A DNA stretch of 64,000 nucleotides, taken from the NCBI GenBank assembly GCA_963733915.1, contig CAVTEP010000004.1, forward strand, positions 118,924-182,923, read 5' to 3'. The DNA is from Sulfomarinibacter sp963733915. GTDB lineage: Bacteria > Acidobacteriota > Thermoanaerobaculia > Thermoanaerobaculales > Sulfomarinibacteraceae. Made by a program: the position numbers and the translations under genes. Shown here in pieces: positions 1 to 8,760 of this stretch. Under the pieces are notes generated by a model. The model saw nothing but the letters and a program-made list of their open reading frames with translations, ran no database searches and was not told the DNA's origin. Within the stretch, counting starts at the first letter, position 1; every line of letters begins with the position of its first letter.

Positions 1-2
1 AC

Positions 3-389
3 GAGGCGGCGATCAAGGCCACGGCTCTCGACTACCTCATGGGCTGGTACACCGGCGACGCCGAGCGCATGGAACGGGCCCTCCACCCCGATCTCGCCAA
101 ACGTATCGTACGCATCGACCCCGAAGGCAAGTGGGACCGGGTCGACGGCATGTCGGCGATGACCCTCGTCCAGTTCACGCGTAAGGGCTACGGCACAAAG
201 GTTCCGGTCGCCGAGCGCCAGGCCGACATCACCATTCTCGATGTCTTCGGCAACGCCGCCTGTGTCAGGGCGGTGGCCCGCGATTGGGTCGATTACCTCC
301 AGATCGGCAAGGTCAACGGCGAGTGGAAGATCATCAACGTGCTATGGGAGATGAAGCCCCAGCCGCCGCATGAAGGTACCGGCCAGTGA
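3..389 (+). CDS. Lumazine-binding-like / NTF2-fold protein (5' partial)
   Basis: The reading frame is open to the left edge, so the N-terminus is missing; the first internal Met is at 39. The visible part starts with a helix (KATALDYLMGWYTGD) and a segment mentioning a dead-end Met/His region (MERALHPDLAKR), then alternating strands ending in WKIINVLWEMKP. This is the layout of the SnoaL/DUF4440-like 'putative lumazine-binding' branch of the NTF2 fold, usually about 120-150 residues and often secreted or periplasmic. No catalytic residue can be assigned. It stops 41 nt before the SUI1-like gene on the same strand. Function beyond the fold is unknown. Confidence 0.6.
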   Translation, partial: EAAIKATALDYLMGWYTGDAERMERALHPDLAKRIVRIDPEGKWDRVDGMSAMTLVQFTRKGYGTKVPVAERQADITILDVFGNAACVRAVARDWVDYLQIGKVNGEWKIINVLWEMKPQPPHEGTGQ

Positions 390-430
390 CCGTCTGGAGG
401 ATTGAGCTCGGGGACGTCGTCTGATTGACC

Positions 431-784
431 ATGAGCGCGAGCAGGAAGCCCCACACCGTCTACGCGACCGACCGCGGACGGGTGTGCCCGAAGTGCGGTT
501 GGCCCATGGTGAGCTGCCGCTGTTCGGCGGGCTTTGACGAGACGGTGCCGGACCGCATCACGGCCCGCCTGCGCATCGAAAAGGCGGGCCGCAAGGGCAA
601 GACTGTGACCGTGGTCGAGGGTCTGCCCCGAAACAGCGCCTTCCTCAAGGACCTCGCTTCCGAGCTCAAACGTGCCTGCGGCTCGGGCGGCAAGGCCGGC
701 GACGCTTCAGTCGAGATTCAGGGCGACCGCGTCGACACCCTTCGCGAGCTCCTCCGCGCCAAGGGTTGGGTGGTCAAGGGGTGA
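431..784 (+). CDS. yciH: SUI1/YciH-family translation initiation factor-like protein
   Basis: A 117-residue protein with an N-terminal four-Cys zinc ribbon (CPKCGWPMVSCRC, about residues 20-32) followed by the eIF1/SUI1 fold: RLRIEKAGRKGKTVTVVEGL, then a Leu/Ala helix, a Gly-rich loop and the closing GDRVDTLRELLRAKGW. Bacterial YciH proteins resemble eukaryotic eIF1 and affect start-site fidelity; a role at the ribosome is known for the family and inferred here. ATG at 431 is chosen; an in-frame TTG lies two codons upstream and no strong Shine-Dalgarno separates them. The gene ends 24 nt from the convergent mscS-like gene. Confidence 0.85.
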   Translation: MSASRKPHTVYATDRGRVCPKCGWPMVSCRCSAGFDETVPDRITARLRIEKAGRKGKTVTVVEGLPRNSAFLKDLASELKRACGSGGKAGDASVEIQGDRVDTLRELLRAKGWVVKG

Positions 785-808
785 TCGGGACGAGCCGTGG
801 AACGCGGG

Positions 809-1612
809 TCAACAGCTGCGGTGGAGCAGCGCCGGTGGCTGGATCGCGGCGGCGGCGAAGCCTTCCATAACCCGCTCGGTGACGTCGGTCTCGAAGGCCT
901 TCTCGAAGCTCACGTCGAGCACGTAGGCCTTGGCCCGAAGGCGCAATGCGAAGTAGCTGTCCTGCAGCACCTGAGAGATGGTGACCGCCCACGGGCGCGC
1001 GGTCGAAACGAAGCGGGAGCTGGTCAGGGCTTCGGTGACGATGCTCTTGGCCTTCGCAAGATCCTGGTCGAGGCCGATATAGAAGTCCATCTGCACCATC
1101 ATCTCCACCGACCCGGCGTTGCCCGAGGCCACCGAGTCGGTGAGAAACCTGTTGTTCGGGATGGTCACCTGGGTGTCGTCGAGGGTCACGAGCGTGACCG
1201 ACCGCAGTCCGATGTGGCGGATCTCGCCGTACCAGCCGTCGAATGTGACCCGGTCGCCGACCTGGAAGGGGTGGTCGATGAGGATGATCAGCCCGGCGAT
1301 GATCGACGACACCAGGTCCTTGAGCGCGAAACCCACCGACACTGCGGCGGTTCCGCCGAGCGCTAGCAGGACCTGCGGCGTTATCTCCACCACCGTGAGC
1401 GCGGCGGAGAGCAACCCGATGAGCAGCACGCCGAAACGCGCGAAGGAGCCGATCTGGTTGATGACGAGCCGTCTGTCGGTGAATCGTTGTCCGAGCTCGC
1501 TGAAGAGGCGCCGCGCCAGGTGCGCGATGACCAGGGTGACCACGATGACCAACAGCGCGTAGGGGAGATTCCCGGGTTGAAATATGGACAGCAGGCTCGT
1601 GTTTGGCTCCAT
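809..1612 (-). CDS. mscS: Small-conductance mechanosensitive channel (MscS family)
   Basis: A 267-residue inner-membrane channel. Hydrophobic segments lie at about residues 13-32, 50-72 and 75-110; the last is the Gly/Ala-rich pore helix (ALGGTAAVSVGFALKDL). The beta domain follows with the MscS signature (HPFQVGDRV, then TLDDTQVTIPNNRF at about 135-150) and a cytosolic alpha/beta end. The family opens under membrane tension to release solutes. The ATG at 1612 lies 7 nt after the stop of the upstream ATPase gene on the same strand and is preceded by GAGGG, so the two are probably co-transcribed and perhaps translationally coupled. Length fits the minimal three-helix MscS form. Confidence 0.9.
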   Translation of the reverse strand: MEPNTSLLSIFQPGNLPYALLVIVVTLVIAHLARRLFSELGQRFTDRRLVINQIGSFARFGVLLIGLLSAALTVVEITPQVLLALGGTAAVSVGFALKDLVSSIIAGLIILIDHPFQVGDRVTFDGWYGEIRHIGLRSVTLVTLDDTQVTIPNNRFLTDSVASGNAGSVEMMVQMDFYIGLDQDLAKAKSIVTEALTSSRFVSTARPWAVTISQVLQDSYFALRLRAKAYVLDVSFEKAFETDVTERVMEGFAAAAIQPPALLHRSC

Positions 1613-1619
1613 CACGCCC

Positions 1620-4133
1620 TCATGCCGGAAGCAGGTTGCGGCGGCGCAGCAAACGGACCGCCGCGCGATGCCAGGTAGTGGAGACCCGGTACATCTCGTT
1701 GTCGAGAGTGATGGCCCCGAGTTCGAGTAATCGATCGAGGTGGATGAAACACTGGACGCGGTCAAACCGGGTGACCTCGACGAGATCGTCGAGGCAGATA
1801 CTCTCGTGGGTGACGATGGCGCCAAGGACGAAGAGACCGTCCTGTCCCCCGTCCTCGAGCAATTCGACCTCAGGTGCCTTGAAGAGCCGCACGCGTACGC
1901 TGGACCCGCTGTCGGGGTCGAGCGAGCGCAGGAAAAAGTGCAGGGCCGCGCGAGGGTTTCCGTCCGAATAGTCCCACAGCAGGCGGGTGTAGCCCTCTTC
2001 GGACTCGACGACACTCGCGCGTACCGACACCCCTTCGAGCCGGTCGATCACGAGATCGGCGTAATTGAAGCGGACCCCACTTGCCGCGCACCGGGTGCGG
2101 ATGAGCTCGGCGATCTGGCTGTCGCTCCAACCGGTGAGGTGGCGGCGTGTACGGAACACCCTCGCATCTGATCGTACCGCCGTCAGATGACGCCACGCGT
2201 AGGCACTCATGCTGCACAGCCAGAACACGTTGTTGCACGTGCGGTTGACGAGTGTCGCGAAGCCGCTGAAGGCCTCGTAGCCGCCGACGTTGGCGAGAAA
2301 GAGGTGTTGGGCCATGTCGAGCACGACGACACGCTTTGGTCCGTTGTACAGCGCGCGTCCGAGCTCGCGCGGTCCCGCATCGGGCCCAGCATCAACTTCC
2401 AAGAGCTCTGCGAGGCGAGTGCAGAGATCGGACGAGTCCGTCACCCGCCGGCCGAGCGTGATGCTTTGGATGTCGAGGTCGTCGCGCCGGATTTGATTGA
2501 GCCAGGTGGTCTTGCCGATGCCGCGTTCGCCGGTCAAGAGGTAGGAGCCTCGCGCTCCGGTGTCACGCCAGACCGTCAGGATCTCGTGCAGCTCGGTCAA
2601 TCCCGGAAAGTTGGGCACCACCAACGGCCCGGCCTCGATGGCGTCTTCACCAAATGCCTCAATGAGTCCATCGGGCAGCTCTTCGACATCGCCCTCGGCG
2701 TAGCCCTGCTTTTCGGCCCGTCGCTGTACACGCCGTCTGAAGAGAAAAGCGAGAGCCTTCTGGGTCTGCTCGAAGCCGAGCGCGAACTCGCGGGTCACCG
2801 TTGCGGCCCCTCGACCCGCGAGCCACACAACGGCGGCGGGTGCGAGAAACACCCCGTACCAGCGCGACCTCGTCGTGCGCAGGATCGCCGCCAGCCGGCC
2901 CGTCGGTTGCATCTTCAAAAATGTGTCGATCATCACACTGCGCCAGCGGAAGAGCTCGACGAGCACCGCGACCAAGACCACCACCCACGCGAACTTCATG
3001 ACCAGGGTCGAGAGAAACCCCTGGCCCATGCCGCGCGACACCAGGGTGATCAGGATCAGGATCGTGGCAACGCGGAGGACCGTGCGAACACTGTGCAGCA
3101 GCGTCGCCCGGCGTGCGTCGGTCGCGTCGAGACCGTAGTGCACGGCGATGTTGACGAGCGTGGTTGCGAGGACATCGGTGGCGAGGCGGTAGACGCCGAA
3201 AACGATGAGTAATTTGAGCAGGACGCTGATCTCGGTGAACTCGGCGGCCGCGCCCAGCGCCCACTTGACGGCCGCGACGGTCATCAGGAACAGCGCCCAC
3301 GGGGCGGCGGTCTCGCACCACCTGAACACCCGCTGCACCCTCCTTTTGGAGGCCACGCTGGCGAGCGAGCGGAAGGCCGCCGTCCGCAGTTGCTGGATCC
3401 ACCCGCGCCACCTTTGGCGCACCCACAAGGCGGTGGCGAGCACCGCGATCACCAGGACCAGTTGCGAGAGGGCGGTGCCGACAGCAAAGAGATCGTGGGC
3501 CATCTGCGGCACGTCGTCAATCTCTTGCTGCCTCAGAAGGACGTGGTAGCGAGCCATGAGCGACACCGTGCGGACCTCGCGCCGTGCCTGCTGCAGACCT
3601 TCACGGCCGAAGCTGACCAGGGCACGGCGGCGGTCCTCCGAAAACGAGTCGCGCGACCGCTTCCGCAGCAGGACCAGGCGTTTCAACGCCTCGCCGTGCA
3701 GCTCGACCTCCTGCCAGCGAACGGCGGACTCATCGGCCGTAGGCGCCGAGTGGAACCGCGCGAGCGCGTCGGCAAGAGCCGTCTGTTCATCCTCGAGGGC
3801 AGTCACGAGGTCGACATCGATCTCATCGACCGCCACGGTCCCGGGCGCGGCCGCCTGGAGGCGATCGGTGAACCCCTGAATTCGTCGGTCGATGGCCGTG
3901 CGCCTGGCCTCCAGGTCCAAGGCCGTTCTTTCGCCGTTTTCGCGTCCCGTGTCGGCGATTGGATTGCTGATTGGGGCAATCTCGGATTCGGATTCAACCG
4001 GGGCGGGGCTCGGAAGTGGCGTAGGAGCCGCAACCGCCGTCGGCGTCGGCTCGTTAGGAGCCGCGGTCGGCACGAGACCGGCCGTCACCAGTGCGAGTAC
4101 GGTGATTTGGATGACGGGTGCGATTCGGTGCAT
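1620..4133 (-). CDS. Membrane-anchored P-loop ATPase, operon partner of MscS
   Basis: An 837-residue protein. It opens with a signal-like hydrophobic stretch (residues 5-26) and a Pro/Ala-rich linker, then a charged, probably coiled region (about 70-200) expected outside the membrane. Several transmembrane segments follow between about 215 and 450. The C-terminal half is a P-loop NTPase: Walker A GERGIGKTT near residue 533 and a Walker-B-like VVVLDM near 600, followed by a helical end. The design (periplasmic coil, membrane block, cytosolic ATPase) recalls enlarged MscK/MscM channels split from their pore, but no characterised homolog is recognised. It sits 7 nt upstream of the mscS-like gene. 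A role in gating or remodelling the channel is inference. Confidence 0.7.
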   Translation of the reverse strand: MHRIAPVIQITVLALVTAGLVPTAAPNEPTPTAVAAPTPLPSPAPVESESEIAPISNPIADTGRENGERTALDLEARRTAIDRRIQGFTDRLQAAAPGTVAVDEIDVDLVTALEDEQTALADALARFHSAPTADESAVRWQEVELHGEALKRLVLLRKRSRDSFSEDRRRALVSFGREGLQQARREVRTVSLMARYHVLLRQQEIDDVPQMAHDLFAVGTALSQLVLVIAVLATALWVRQRWRGWIQQLRTAAFRSLASVASKRRVQRVFRWCETAAPWALFLMTVAAVKWALGAAAEFTEISVLLKLLIVFGVYRLATDVLATTLVNIAVHYGLDATDARRATLLHSVRTVLRVATILILITLVSRGMGQGFLSTLVMKFAWVVVLVAVLVELFRWRSVMIDTFLKMQPTGRLAAILRTTRSRWYGVFLAPAAVVWLAGRGAATVTREFALGFEQTQKALAFLFRRRVQRRAEKQGYAEGDVEELPDGLIEAFGEDAIEAGPLVVPNFPGLTELHEILTVWRDTGARGSYLLTGERGIGKTTWLNQIRRDDLDIQSITLGRRVTDSSDLCTRLAELLEVDAGPDAGPRELGRALYNGPKRVVVLDMAQHLFLANVGGYEAFSGFATLVNRTCNNVFWLCSMSAYAWRHLTAVRSDARVFRTRRHLTGWSDSQIAELIRTRCAASGVRFNYADLVIDRLEGVSVRASVVESEEGYTRLLWDYSDGNPRAALHFFLRSLDPDSGSSVRVRLFKAPEVELLEDGGQDGLFVLGAIVTHESICLDDLVEVTRFDRVQCFIHLDRLLELGAITLDNEMYRVSTTWHRAAVRLLRRRNLLPA

Positions 4134-4289
4134 AAATGTTTGTCTTTCGGGCTCGAGATCATAGCAGGGATTGGTTGTGGTTCAATACGATGGATCTTCC
4201 ACTTCACCACTGAAGTCTCCAGCCCGCTCGATTCCACTGCTAATATCGGTGCAGCCCAGCAAACATTCGGATCCGATGGGAGTTTCAGG
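4134..4289. promoter_or_regulatory. Divergent promoter region between ATPase-mscS operon and serine hydrolase
   Basis: This 156-nt AT-richer gap separates two divergent genes, so promoters for both must lie here. No clear -35/-10 pair or operator was identified by eye. Confidence 0.35.
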
Positions 4290-5477
4290 GTGACACGCCG
4301 ACGGATCAACCTCGCAACATTGCTCATCGCCACCGTGTCACTCGTCATCGGCTGCCAACCACCGATCACACAGACCTCCAGCACCGAGGTGGCCCTGCAG
4401 ACGCTCGTCGACCGGGCCGTGGCCGACCACGAGCTCGTCCACGCCGCCGCCCTCCACGTCGATTCGCCCGCATCCGGTCTCGTCTGGGAGGGCGCCGCCG
4501 GAGCGGCCGACCCCGATACCGGTTCGGTGATGACCGCCGCCACCCCGGTCCGGATCGCGAGCAACACCAAGACCTTTATCGCGGCCACAATCCTCCGTCT
4601 GGCGGAGGAGGGACGGCTCGGCCTCGACGACCCGATCACAGCGCACCTGCCTGAAAACCAGGTCGGTCTGCTCCGGGCGGATGGCTACGATCCCGAGAAA
4701 ATGACCGTCCGCCACCTCCTCACGCACACCAGTGGTCTTTACGATCACTCGCAGGGGGATCGCTACGGGGAGGAGATTCTGGCCGACCCCAACCACCGGT
4801 GGACCCGCGACGAGCAGCTCACGGCGGCGGTCGAGTGGGGTGAACCTCAGGCCTCGCCGGGCGAGGTCTACACCTACTGCGATACCGGCTACATCCTGTT
4901 GGGCGAGATCGTCGAACAGGTCGCGGGCCGGCCGATGGCCGCCGCGGTGCGCGAGATCATCGGCTTTGACCGGCTCGGGATGAACTCGACCTGGTGGGAA
5001 ACCCTCGAGCCGGCGCCGCGAGGCACGCCCGAGCGCGCGCACCAGTATTTTGGCGAGGTCGACACCACCGGCTTCGACCCCTCCTTCGACCTCTACGGTG
5101 GCGGCGGCCTTGTCTCCACGGTCGGTGATCTGGCCCGCTTCTACCGCGCCCTTTTCAACGGCGGTGTGTTCGCCAGTCCTGACGCCGCGGCCTCGATGCT
5201 GACCACCATCGACGGCGTGCGGGCGCTGCCCGATGCGGGCGAAACCGACCTGCCGCCGGGCGCCTACCGGATGGGGGTGTGGGTGGTCGAGGTCGAGGGT
5301 CTGAGTACGTACCGCCATACCGGTTTCTGGGGCACTCTCGCGACCTACGTTCCCGAGCTCGACCTCACGGTGACCGCGACCGTCAACCAGAACCAGGGCC
5401 GGGCGGCGCTCGAAGGGATGGTTCGCGAGGCGATCGAGATCATGCGCTCACAGCACGTTGTGGGTGATCCAGTCTGA
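4290..5477 (+). CDS. Secreted serine hydrolase, beta-lactamase / D-alanyl-D-alanine carboxypeptidase fold (lipoprotein)
   Basis: About 395 residues. A GTG start at 4290 gives an N-terminal lipoprotein signal (TRRRINLATLLIATVSLVIG-C, lipobox VIGC). The class C beta-lactamase-like fold shows SNTK as the SxxK nucleophile motif (RIASNTKTF), YCD at the YxN position (YTYCDTGY) and HTG replacing the KTG triad (YRHTGFWG), the usual pattern of EstB/LACTB-type hydrolases. It probably acts on peptides or esters at the membrane surface; the substrate is unknown. Its last 30 nt overlap tail-to-tail with ppsR. Nothing suggests antibiotic resistance in particular. Confidence 0.85.
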   Translation: MTRRRINLATLLIATVSLVIGCQPPITQTSSTEVALQTLVDRAVADHELVHAAALHVDSPASGLVWEGAAGAADPDTGSVMTAATPVRIASNTKTFIAATILRLAEEGRLGLDDPITAHLPENQVGLLRADGYDPEKMTVRHLLTHTSGLYDHSQGDRYGEEILADPNHRWTRDEQLTAAVEWGEPQASPGEVYTYCDTGYILLGEIVEQVAGRPMAAAVREIIGFDRLGMNSTWWETLEPAPRGTPERAHQYFGEVDTTGFDPSFDLYGGGGLVSTVGDLARFYRALFNGGVFASPDAAASMLTTIDGVRALPDAGETDLPPGAYRMGVWVVEVEGLSTYRHTGFWGTLATYVPELDLTVTATVNQNQGRAALEGMVREAIEIMRSQHVVGDPV

Positions 5478-6245
5478 GGTCTCCTCGATCGAGCGGTTGG
5501 TGACGTCGACGGTGTGGATCGCGGGGATACGCGAGTAGATACTGTCTGCGTAATCGATCTCGGCGAAGATGTGTGACCGGTTCGAATAGCCGGGGATCCT
5601 CGCGCTGTGGCGGCTCGCCCGGTCGGAGCGCAGCTTGACCTGGCGATCGAGCTCCATCCGGAACCCGACCTTCGGCACCGACAGCTCCGTGACCTCGTCG
5701 GGAAGCGGCACGTCGAGGATGATCGGGATGTTGGCCACCTTGAGCTTGCGGCACGAGAGGAAGATGCTGGTGGGCGTCTTGCCCGTACGCGATACCCCGA
5801 GAATGATCAAATCCGCTTGATGAAGGGTTTCGATTCCGGCGCCGTCGTCGTGTCGCAGCGTGTAGTGAATGGCCTCGGTCACGAGGTAGGTCTCCTCGCT
5901 CTGGCTGCGGAATACTCCCGGGGTCCGGCTCGGCGCCGATTCGAGGACCTTCGAGAAGATATCCATCAACGGGCTCATCACGTCCACCACCGTCAGGTCC
6001 TTGGCGCGACCGTGGCGAATCATCGCGTCGGCGAGCTCACGCGACACGAAGGTGAAGACGATGATGCAGGCGCCCGCCGGCGCCTCTGCGACGACCTCCT
6101 CGACCTGGGCCTCGGTGCGGACGAATGGAAAACGCCGGATGTTGGACTCGGCGCCGCCGAATTGGACCAGGGTCGAGGTCACGACCGCCTCGGAGGTGGC
6201 GCCGGTAGCGTCGGACACGATAAAGATATTGAGCGGCTGTGCCAT
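5448..6245 (-). CDS. ppsR: Pyruvate,water dikinase (PEP synthase) regulatory protein
   Basis: A 265-residue DUF299 protein. Members are bifunctional ADP-dependent kinase and Pi-dependent phosphorylase of PEP synthase or pyruvate phosphate dikinase. It starts IFIVSDATGATSEAV, as family members do, and carries the P-loop-like GVSRTGKT at about residue 148, followed by the conserved lysine-rich segment and DRQVKLR near the end. The ATG at 6245 is chosen because the family begins here. It is 34 nt downstream of a MerR gene on the same strand, a likely two-gene operon. No PEP synthase gene is in the window. Confidence 0.92.
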   Translation of the reverse strand: MAQPLNIFIVSDATGATSEAVVTSTLVQFGGAESNIRRFPFVRTEAQVEEVVAEAPAGACIIVFTFVSRELADAMIRHGRAKDLTVVDVMSPLMDIFSKVLESAPSRTPGVFRSQSEETYLVTEAIHYTLRHDDGAGIETLHQADLIILGVSRTGKTPTSIFLSCRKLKVANIPIILDVPLPDEVTELSVPKVGFRMELDRQVKLRSDRASRHSARIPGYSNRSHIFAEIDYADSIYSRIPAIHTVDVTNRSIEETSDWITHNVL

Positions 6246-6279
6246 GGTCGGCGGCTCCCGGCCGGAAGGGGACTGACGG

Positions 6280-7224
6280 CTACTCCTCCCAAGCCTCCCA
6301 CAGCATCTTCTTGAGAGTGCGGGCGACGGCGTCGAGGAGGTGGGCGTCATTGTCGGTGAGGTTTCTGGCCGAAATGGTCAGCTCGGGTGTGATCCGCGCC
6401 CGGTGCCAGCTCTCGGTGGTGCCGCGATTGCGGCGTGGGACATTGAGCACCCGTTGGAGTCGGGCGAGCGACCAACCCAGCCTCTCCTGCGGATCGATGG
6501 CATCGAATCCGTTGTGCCCGCCTGCCTCGCCACCCACGTCCGCGGAGGCCGGTGGATTGTCGGGTTTCGCCTGCTCGTACCTGAGCGGGCGTGGAACCAC
6601 CTCCGGGTCGTCGGGCTCCTGTGCGGCGGGTTTGGGGGTGACGGAGGGAGTATCGGCCATGTGTTGTACCTCGTTGGGATCAGTCAGCGAATCGCCGAAT
6701 GTCATCTCGTCCGGGTCGTCGATCACGACCTCGTAAAATTCGCCGGATGCCTCGGGGTCAAAGGCGGGCTGCACGATCGGCACGTGCATCGTGTCCAGGG
6801 CTTCGATCGTTCTGACGGCCGAACCGTTCGACCCGTTCCCGCCGGTGTTATCCGAATGTACCGGTTCCGCCCTGGCCGGCACCGGTCCGTCGCCCGCCAC
6901 GGGCTCGGGGGAAGCGCCGACGTCGACCACCGGCAGCGGCTCTTCACCCTTGACCATGTCCGCGATCGTCTCCGGGCGTACGCGCTCGAGGATGTCGCGA
7001 ATGTCTTTGAGGCTCAGGTTACCGACCTCTCCGTGGTCCTGTTTTTCCCGGATCATCTTCACGAACAACAGCCGATCGAGAAAAGTCTGCGGGTATCGGG
7101 TGCGCGGCCCCCGCCGGCCGACTTTTGGCAGCAGCCGTTTCTGGACGTAATAGGCGATGGTCCGCCGGTCAAAACCGCTCCGATTTTCGACTTCTTCCAT
7201 GGTGTAGGTGCGGGTGATGGGCAT
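6280..7224 (-). CDS. MerR-family transcriptional regulator with long C-terminal extension
   Basis: A 314-residue protein. The MerR winged-helix domain occupies residues 1-75 (YTMEEVENRSGFDRRTIAYY, then LLPKVGRRGPRTRYPQ and a dimer helix). A low-complexity, Pro/Gly/Asp-rich linker follows (about 95-230), and the end is a conserved-looking alpha/beta block (about 235-314). No Cys-based metal site is evident, so it is not a classical metal sensor. ppsR lies 34 nt downstream; a shared link to carbon metabolism is inference. The ATG at 7224 is the only start before the HTH. Confidence 0.8.
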   Translation of the reverse strand: MPITRTYTMEEVENRSGFDRRTIAYYVQKRLLPKVGRRGPRTRYPQTFLDRLLFVKMIREKQDHGEVGNLSLKDIRDILERVRPETIADMVKGEEPLPVVDVGASPEPVAGDGPVPARAEPVHSDNTGGNGSNGSAVRTIEALDTMHVPIVQPAFDPEASGEFYEVVIDDPDEMTFGDSLTDPNEVQHMADTPSVTPKPAAQEPDDPEVVPRPLRYEQAKPDNPPASADVGGEAGGHNGFDAIDPQERLGWSLARLQRVLNVPRRNRGTTESWHRARITPELTISARNLTDNDAHLLDAVARTLKKMLWEAWEE

Positions 7225-7382
7225 GTATCAAAAATACCAATTGTGCACAACTTCTGTCAATAACTGTTGAAAAATCAAACAACTGTCATTGGGCTGGCAA
7301 CAGCTGTCGAAAGCGGCCTGCGGCCCTTGATTTGAGGGCTAAGATCTTCGGTCCGTTCGGCTTGCGCGACCTGCGGGCGAGT
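7225..7382. other. AT-rich intergenic region with repeated AACTGT words
   Basis: The 158-nt gap upstream of the MerR gene contains several close copies of the hexamer AACTGT/ACAGTT (about 7255-7310), a likely binding region for the MerR protein. No exact inverted repeat with MerR-type 19-20 bp spacing was confirmed. Confidence 0.3.
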
Positions 7383-8051
7383 TCAGCCCTCTTCCGTCCC
7401 CGAGTAGCGCTTCGCCATGTCGCGGACGACGTGCACCGCGACGCCGACGTGGTGCCAGCGGTCCGCTTCGTATGGCACCGGCGGGTAATTGCGGTTGGAG
7501 GCGATCAGCAGCAGGTCCTTTTTGTCGCGCACCAGACGGCGCGCCATCGGCTCGCCGTCGAGATAGCCGACGACGATCCGGCCCGGCTTGGCCTCGAGCC
7601 TGGAATCGATGATCAGGTGGTCGCCCGGATACCAGTCGGGGATCATGATTTCCTCTTCCGCCCTCACCAGCAGGTAACGACCCGAGATCGGCGGCAAACG
7701 GAAGACCTTGACCAGCACCGACTCCCGGTGGACCCGAAGCTCGGCGGTCGGGGTATCGATGCCCGACGGATCGCCTGGTCTGCCGGAGTAGTACCGGATG
7801 GAAAAAAAGCTTTCGTCTCCACCCGCGAGAGAAGCGCACAGGTCTGGAAAGAGGGCGCACGGCGATTGGCCGAGGGCCTCGAGGAGCCGCTCGATCTGCA
7901 ACCAGCTCGGGCTCACGTCTTCACGTTCATACTTCGACAGCAGGCTCTGGTCCATGCTCGCGGCATCGGCCAGTTCGGCCTGGGTGACGTCGAGCGATTC
8001 GCGGAGGTCCCGCAAGCGTTGTCCAAAACCGAGTGCGCTGGCTTTTCTCAT
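7383..8051 (-). CDS. XRE-family HTH repressor with degenerate LexA/S24 peptidase domain
   Basis: About 222 residues. An N-terminal HTH (residues 8-62, DVTQAELADAASMDQSLLSKYE) is followed by an S24/LexA-like domain (about 115-205, with GDHLIID and a closing LLLIASNRNYPP). In active S24 repressors a Ser sits in an SM-P motif and a Lys in VKR. Here the equivalent places read IMIPDWYPGD and MARRL, so both catalytic residues appear lost and self-cleavage is unlikely. ATG at 8051 is chosen over a GTG two codons earlier because GAGG precedes it at good spacing. It is divergent from the paralog pair at 8215 and may repress it. Confidence 0.8.
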   Translation of the reverse strand: MRKASALGFGQRLRDLRESLDVTQAELADAASMDQSLLSKYEREDVSPSWLQIERLLEALGQSPCALFPDLCASLAGGDESFFSIRYYSGRPGDPSGIDTPTAELRVHRESVLVKVFRLPPISGRYLLVRAEEEIMIPDWYPGDHLIIDSRLEAKPGRIVVGYLDGEPMARRLVRDKKDLLLIASNRNYPPVPYEADRWHHVGVAVHVVRDMAKRYSGTEEG

Positions 8052-8131
8052 GCCCACCTCAATTCGTTTGGCTAGATCTTACATCGGATTGGGAGCAGAT
8101 CGGCGGATGTCGAGAAATTCCTCGTGCTCTC

Positions 8132-8160
8132 TTGCATGGTTAAAAATTATATGGTACTAT
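8132..8160 (+). promoter_or_regulatory. Sigma70-type promoter of the tandem paralog pair
   Basis: A -35 box TTGCAT (8132-8137) and a -10 box TACTAT (8155-8160) are separated by exactly 17 nt of AT-rich sequence. They lie about 55 nt upstream of the GGAGG-led start at 8215. Confidence 0.6.
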
Positions 8161-8214
8161 TTGCTCTAGGTGGAAAATCAACAGGTTATTTATAACAATG
8201 TGCACGGAGGATCG

Positions 8215-8742
8215 ATGAGCATTTGGTCCGCGTTCGTCAAATCAATAAATAAAAAAGGCGGCGAGCCCGTCGCCAGGGCCGCAGGCGTCCTCAAGGATGA
8301 AGGCGGCTGGTACTACGAGGAGTCGCAGAACTTTTCGAGCTCGCAAAGCACGGTTCGTGTCGAGCAGCGGCGGCCCGGCAGCTGGGAGGTCCGGAAGTCG
8401 TCGTGCGGGATCATGGGCCTTAACGATCGTGATCGCCGAACCGGGGTGGCACGTTTTTTTGCCGGTACCTACCGGTGGCTGCGGCTCGAACGCGAAGCAC
8501 GAGGTTCGCTGGCCGGCAATGTCATCAAGATCGTCGGTACATACCGCGACAAGGCCGGCAAAGAGCATGCAACACTCCTCGGTTTCCTCGACGAGGAGTT
8601 GGCCGAGGAGCTCGAAGGGCAGGACGTCCGCAATCTGTGGGGTCGGATTCGGTTCATCAAGTTTCCGATCCCCGGCCGCGACTCCAGGTATCTGGTGCGG
8701 TTCGATCTGATGGAAAATTCGAGCCCGAGACACAACGGGTAA
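8215..8742 (+). CDS. Hypothetical protein, HIRAN-like C-terminal half (paralog 1)
   Basis: A 175-residue cytosolic protein with no signal peptide. The ATG at 8215 has GGAGG four bases upstream. Conserved with its downstream neighbour are GWYYEES, VRV-Q-RPG-W-VR, FFAGTYRWLRLERE, IKIVGTY and LWGRIRFI. The second half (IKIVGTYRDKAGK, LLGFLDEELAEEL, VRNLWGRIRFI) resembles the order of elements in HIRAN domains, which bind 3' DNA ends, but this is a weak pattern match. The two genes form a tandem duplication of divergent sequence behind one promoter, next to a degenerate S24 repressor. Function is unknown. Confidence 0.65.
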   Translation: MSIWSAFVKSINKKGGEPVARAAGVLKDEGGWYYEESQNFSSSQSTVRVEQRRPGSWEVRKSSCGIMGLNDRDRRTGVARFFAGTYRWLRLEREARGSLAGNVIKIVGTYRDKAGKEHATLLGFLDEELAEELEGQDVRNLWGRIRFIKFPIPGRDSRYLVRFDLMENSSPRHNG

Positions 8743-8760
8743 TGGCAGACGGAGAGGCCA

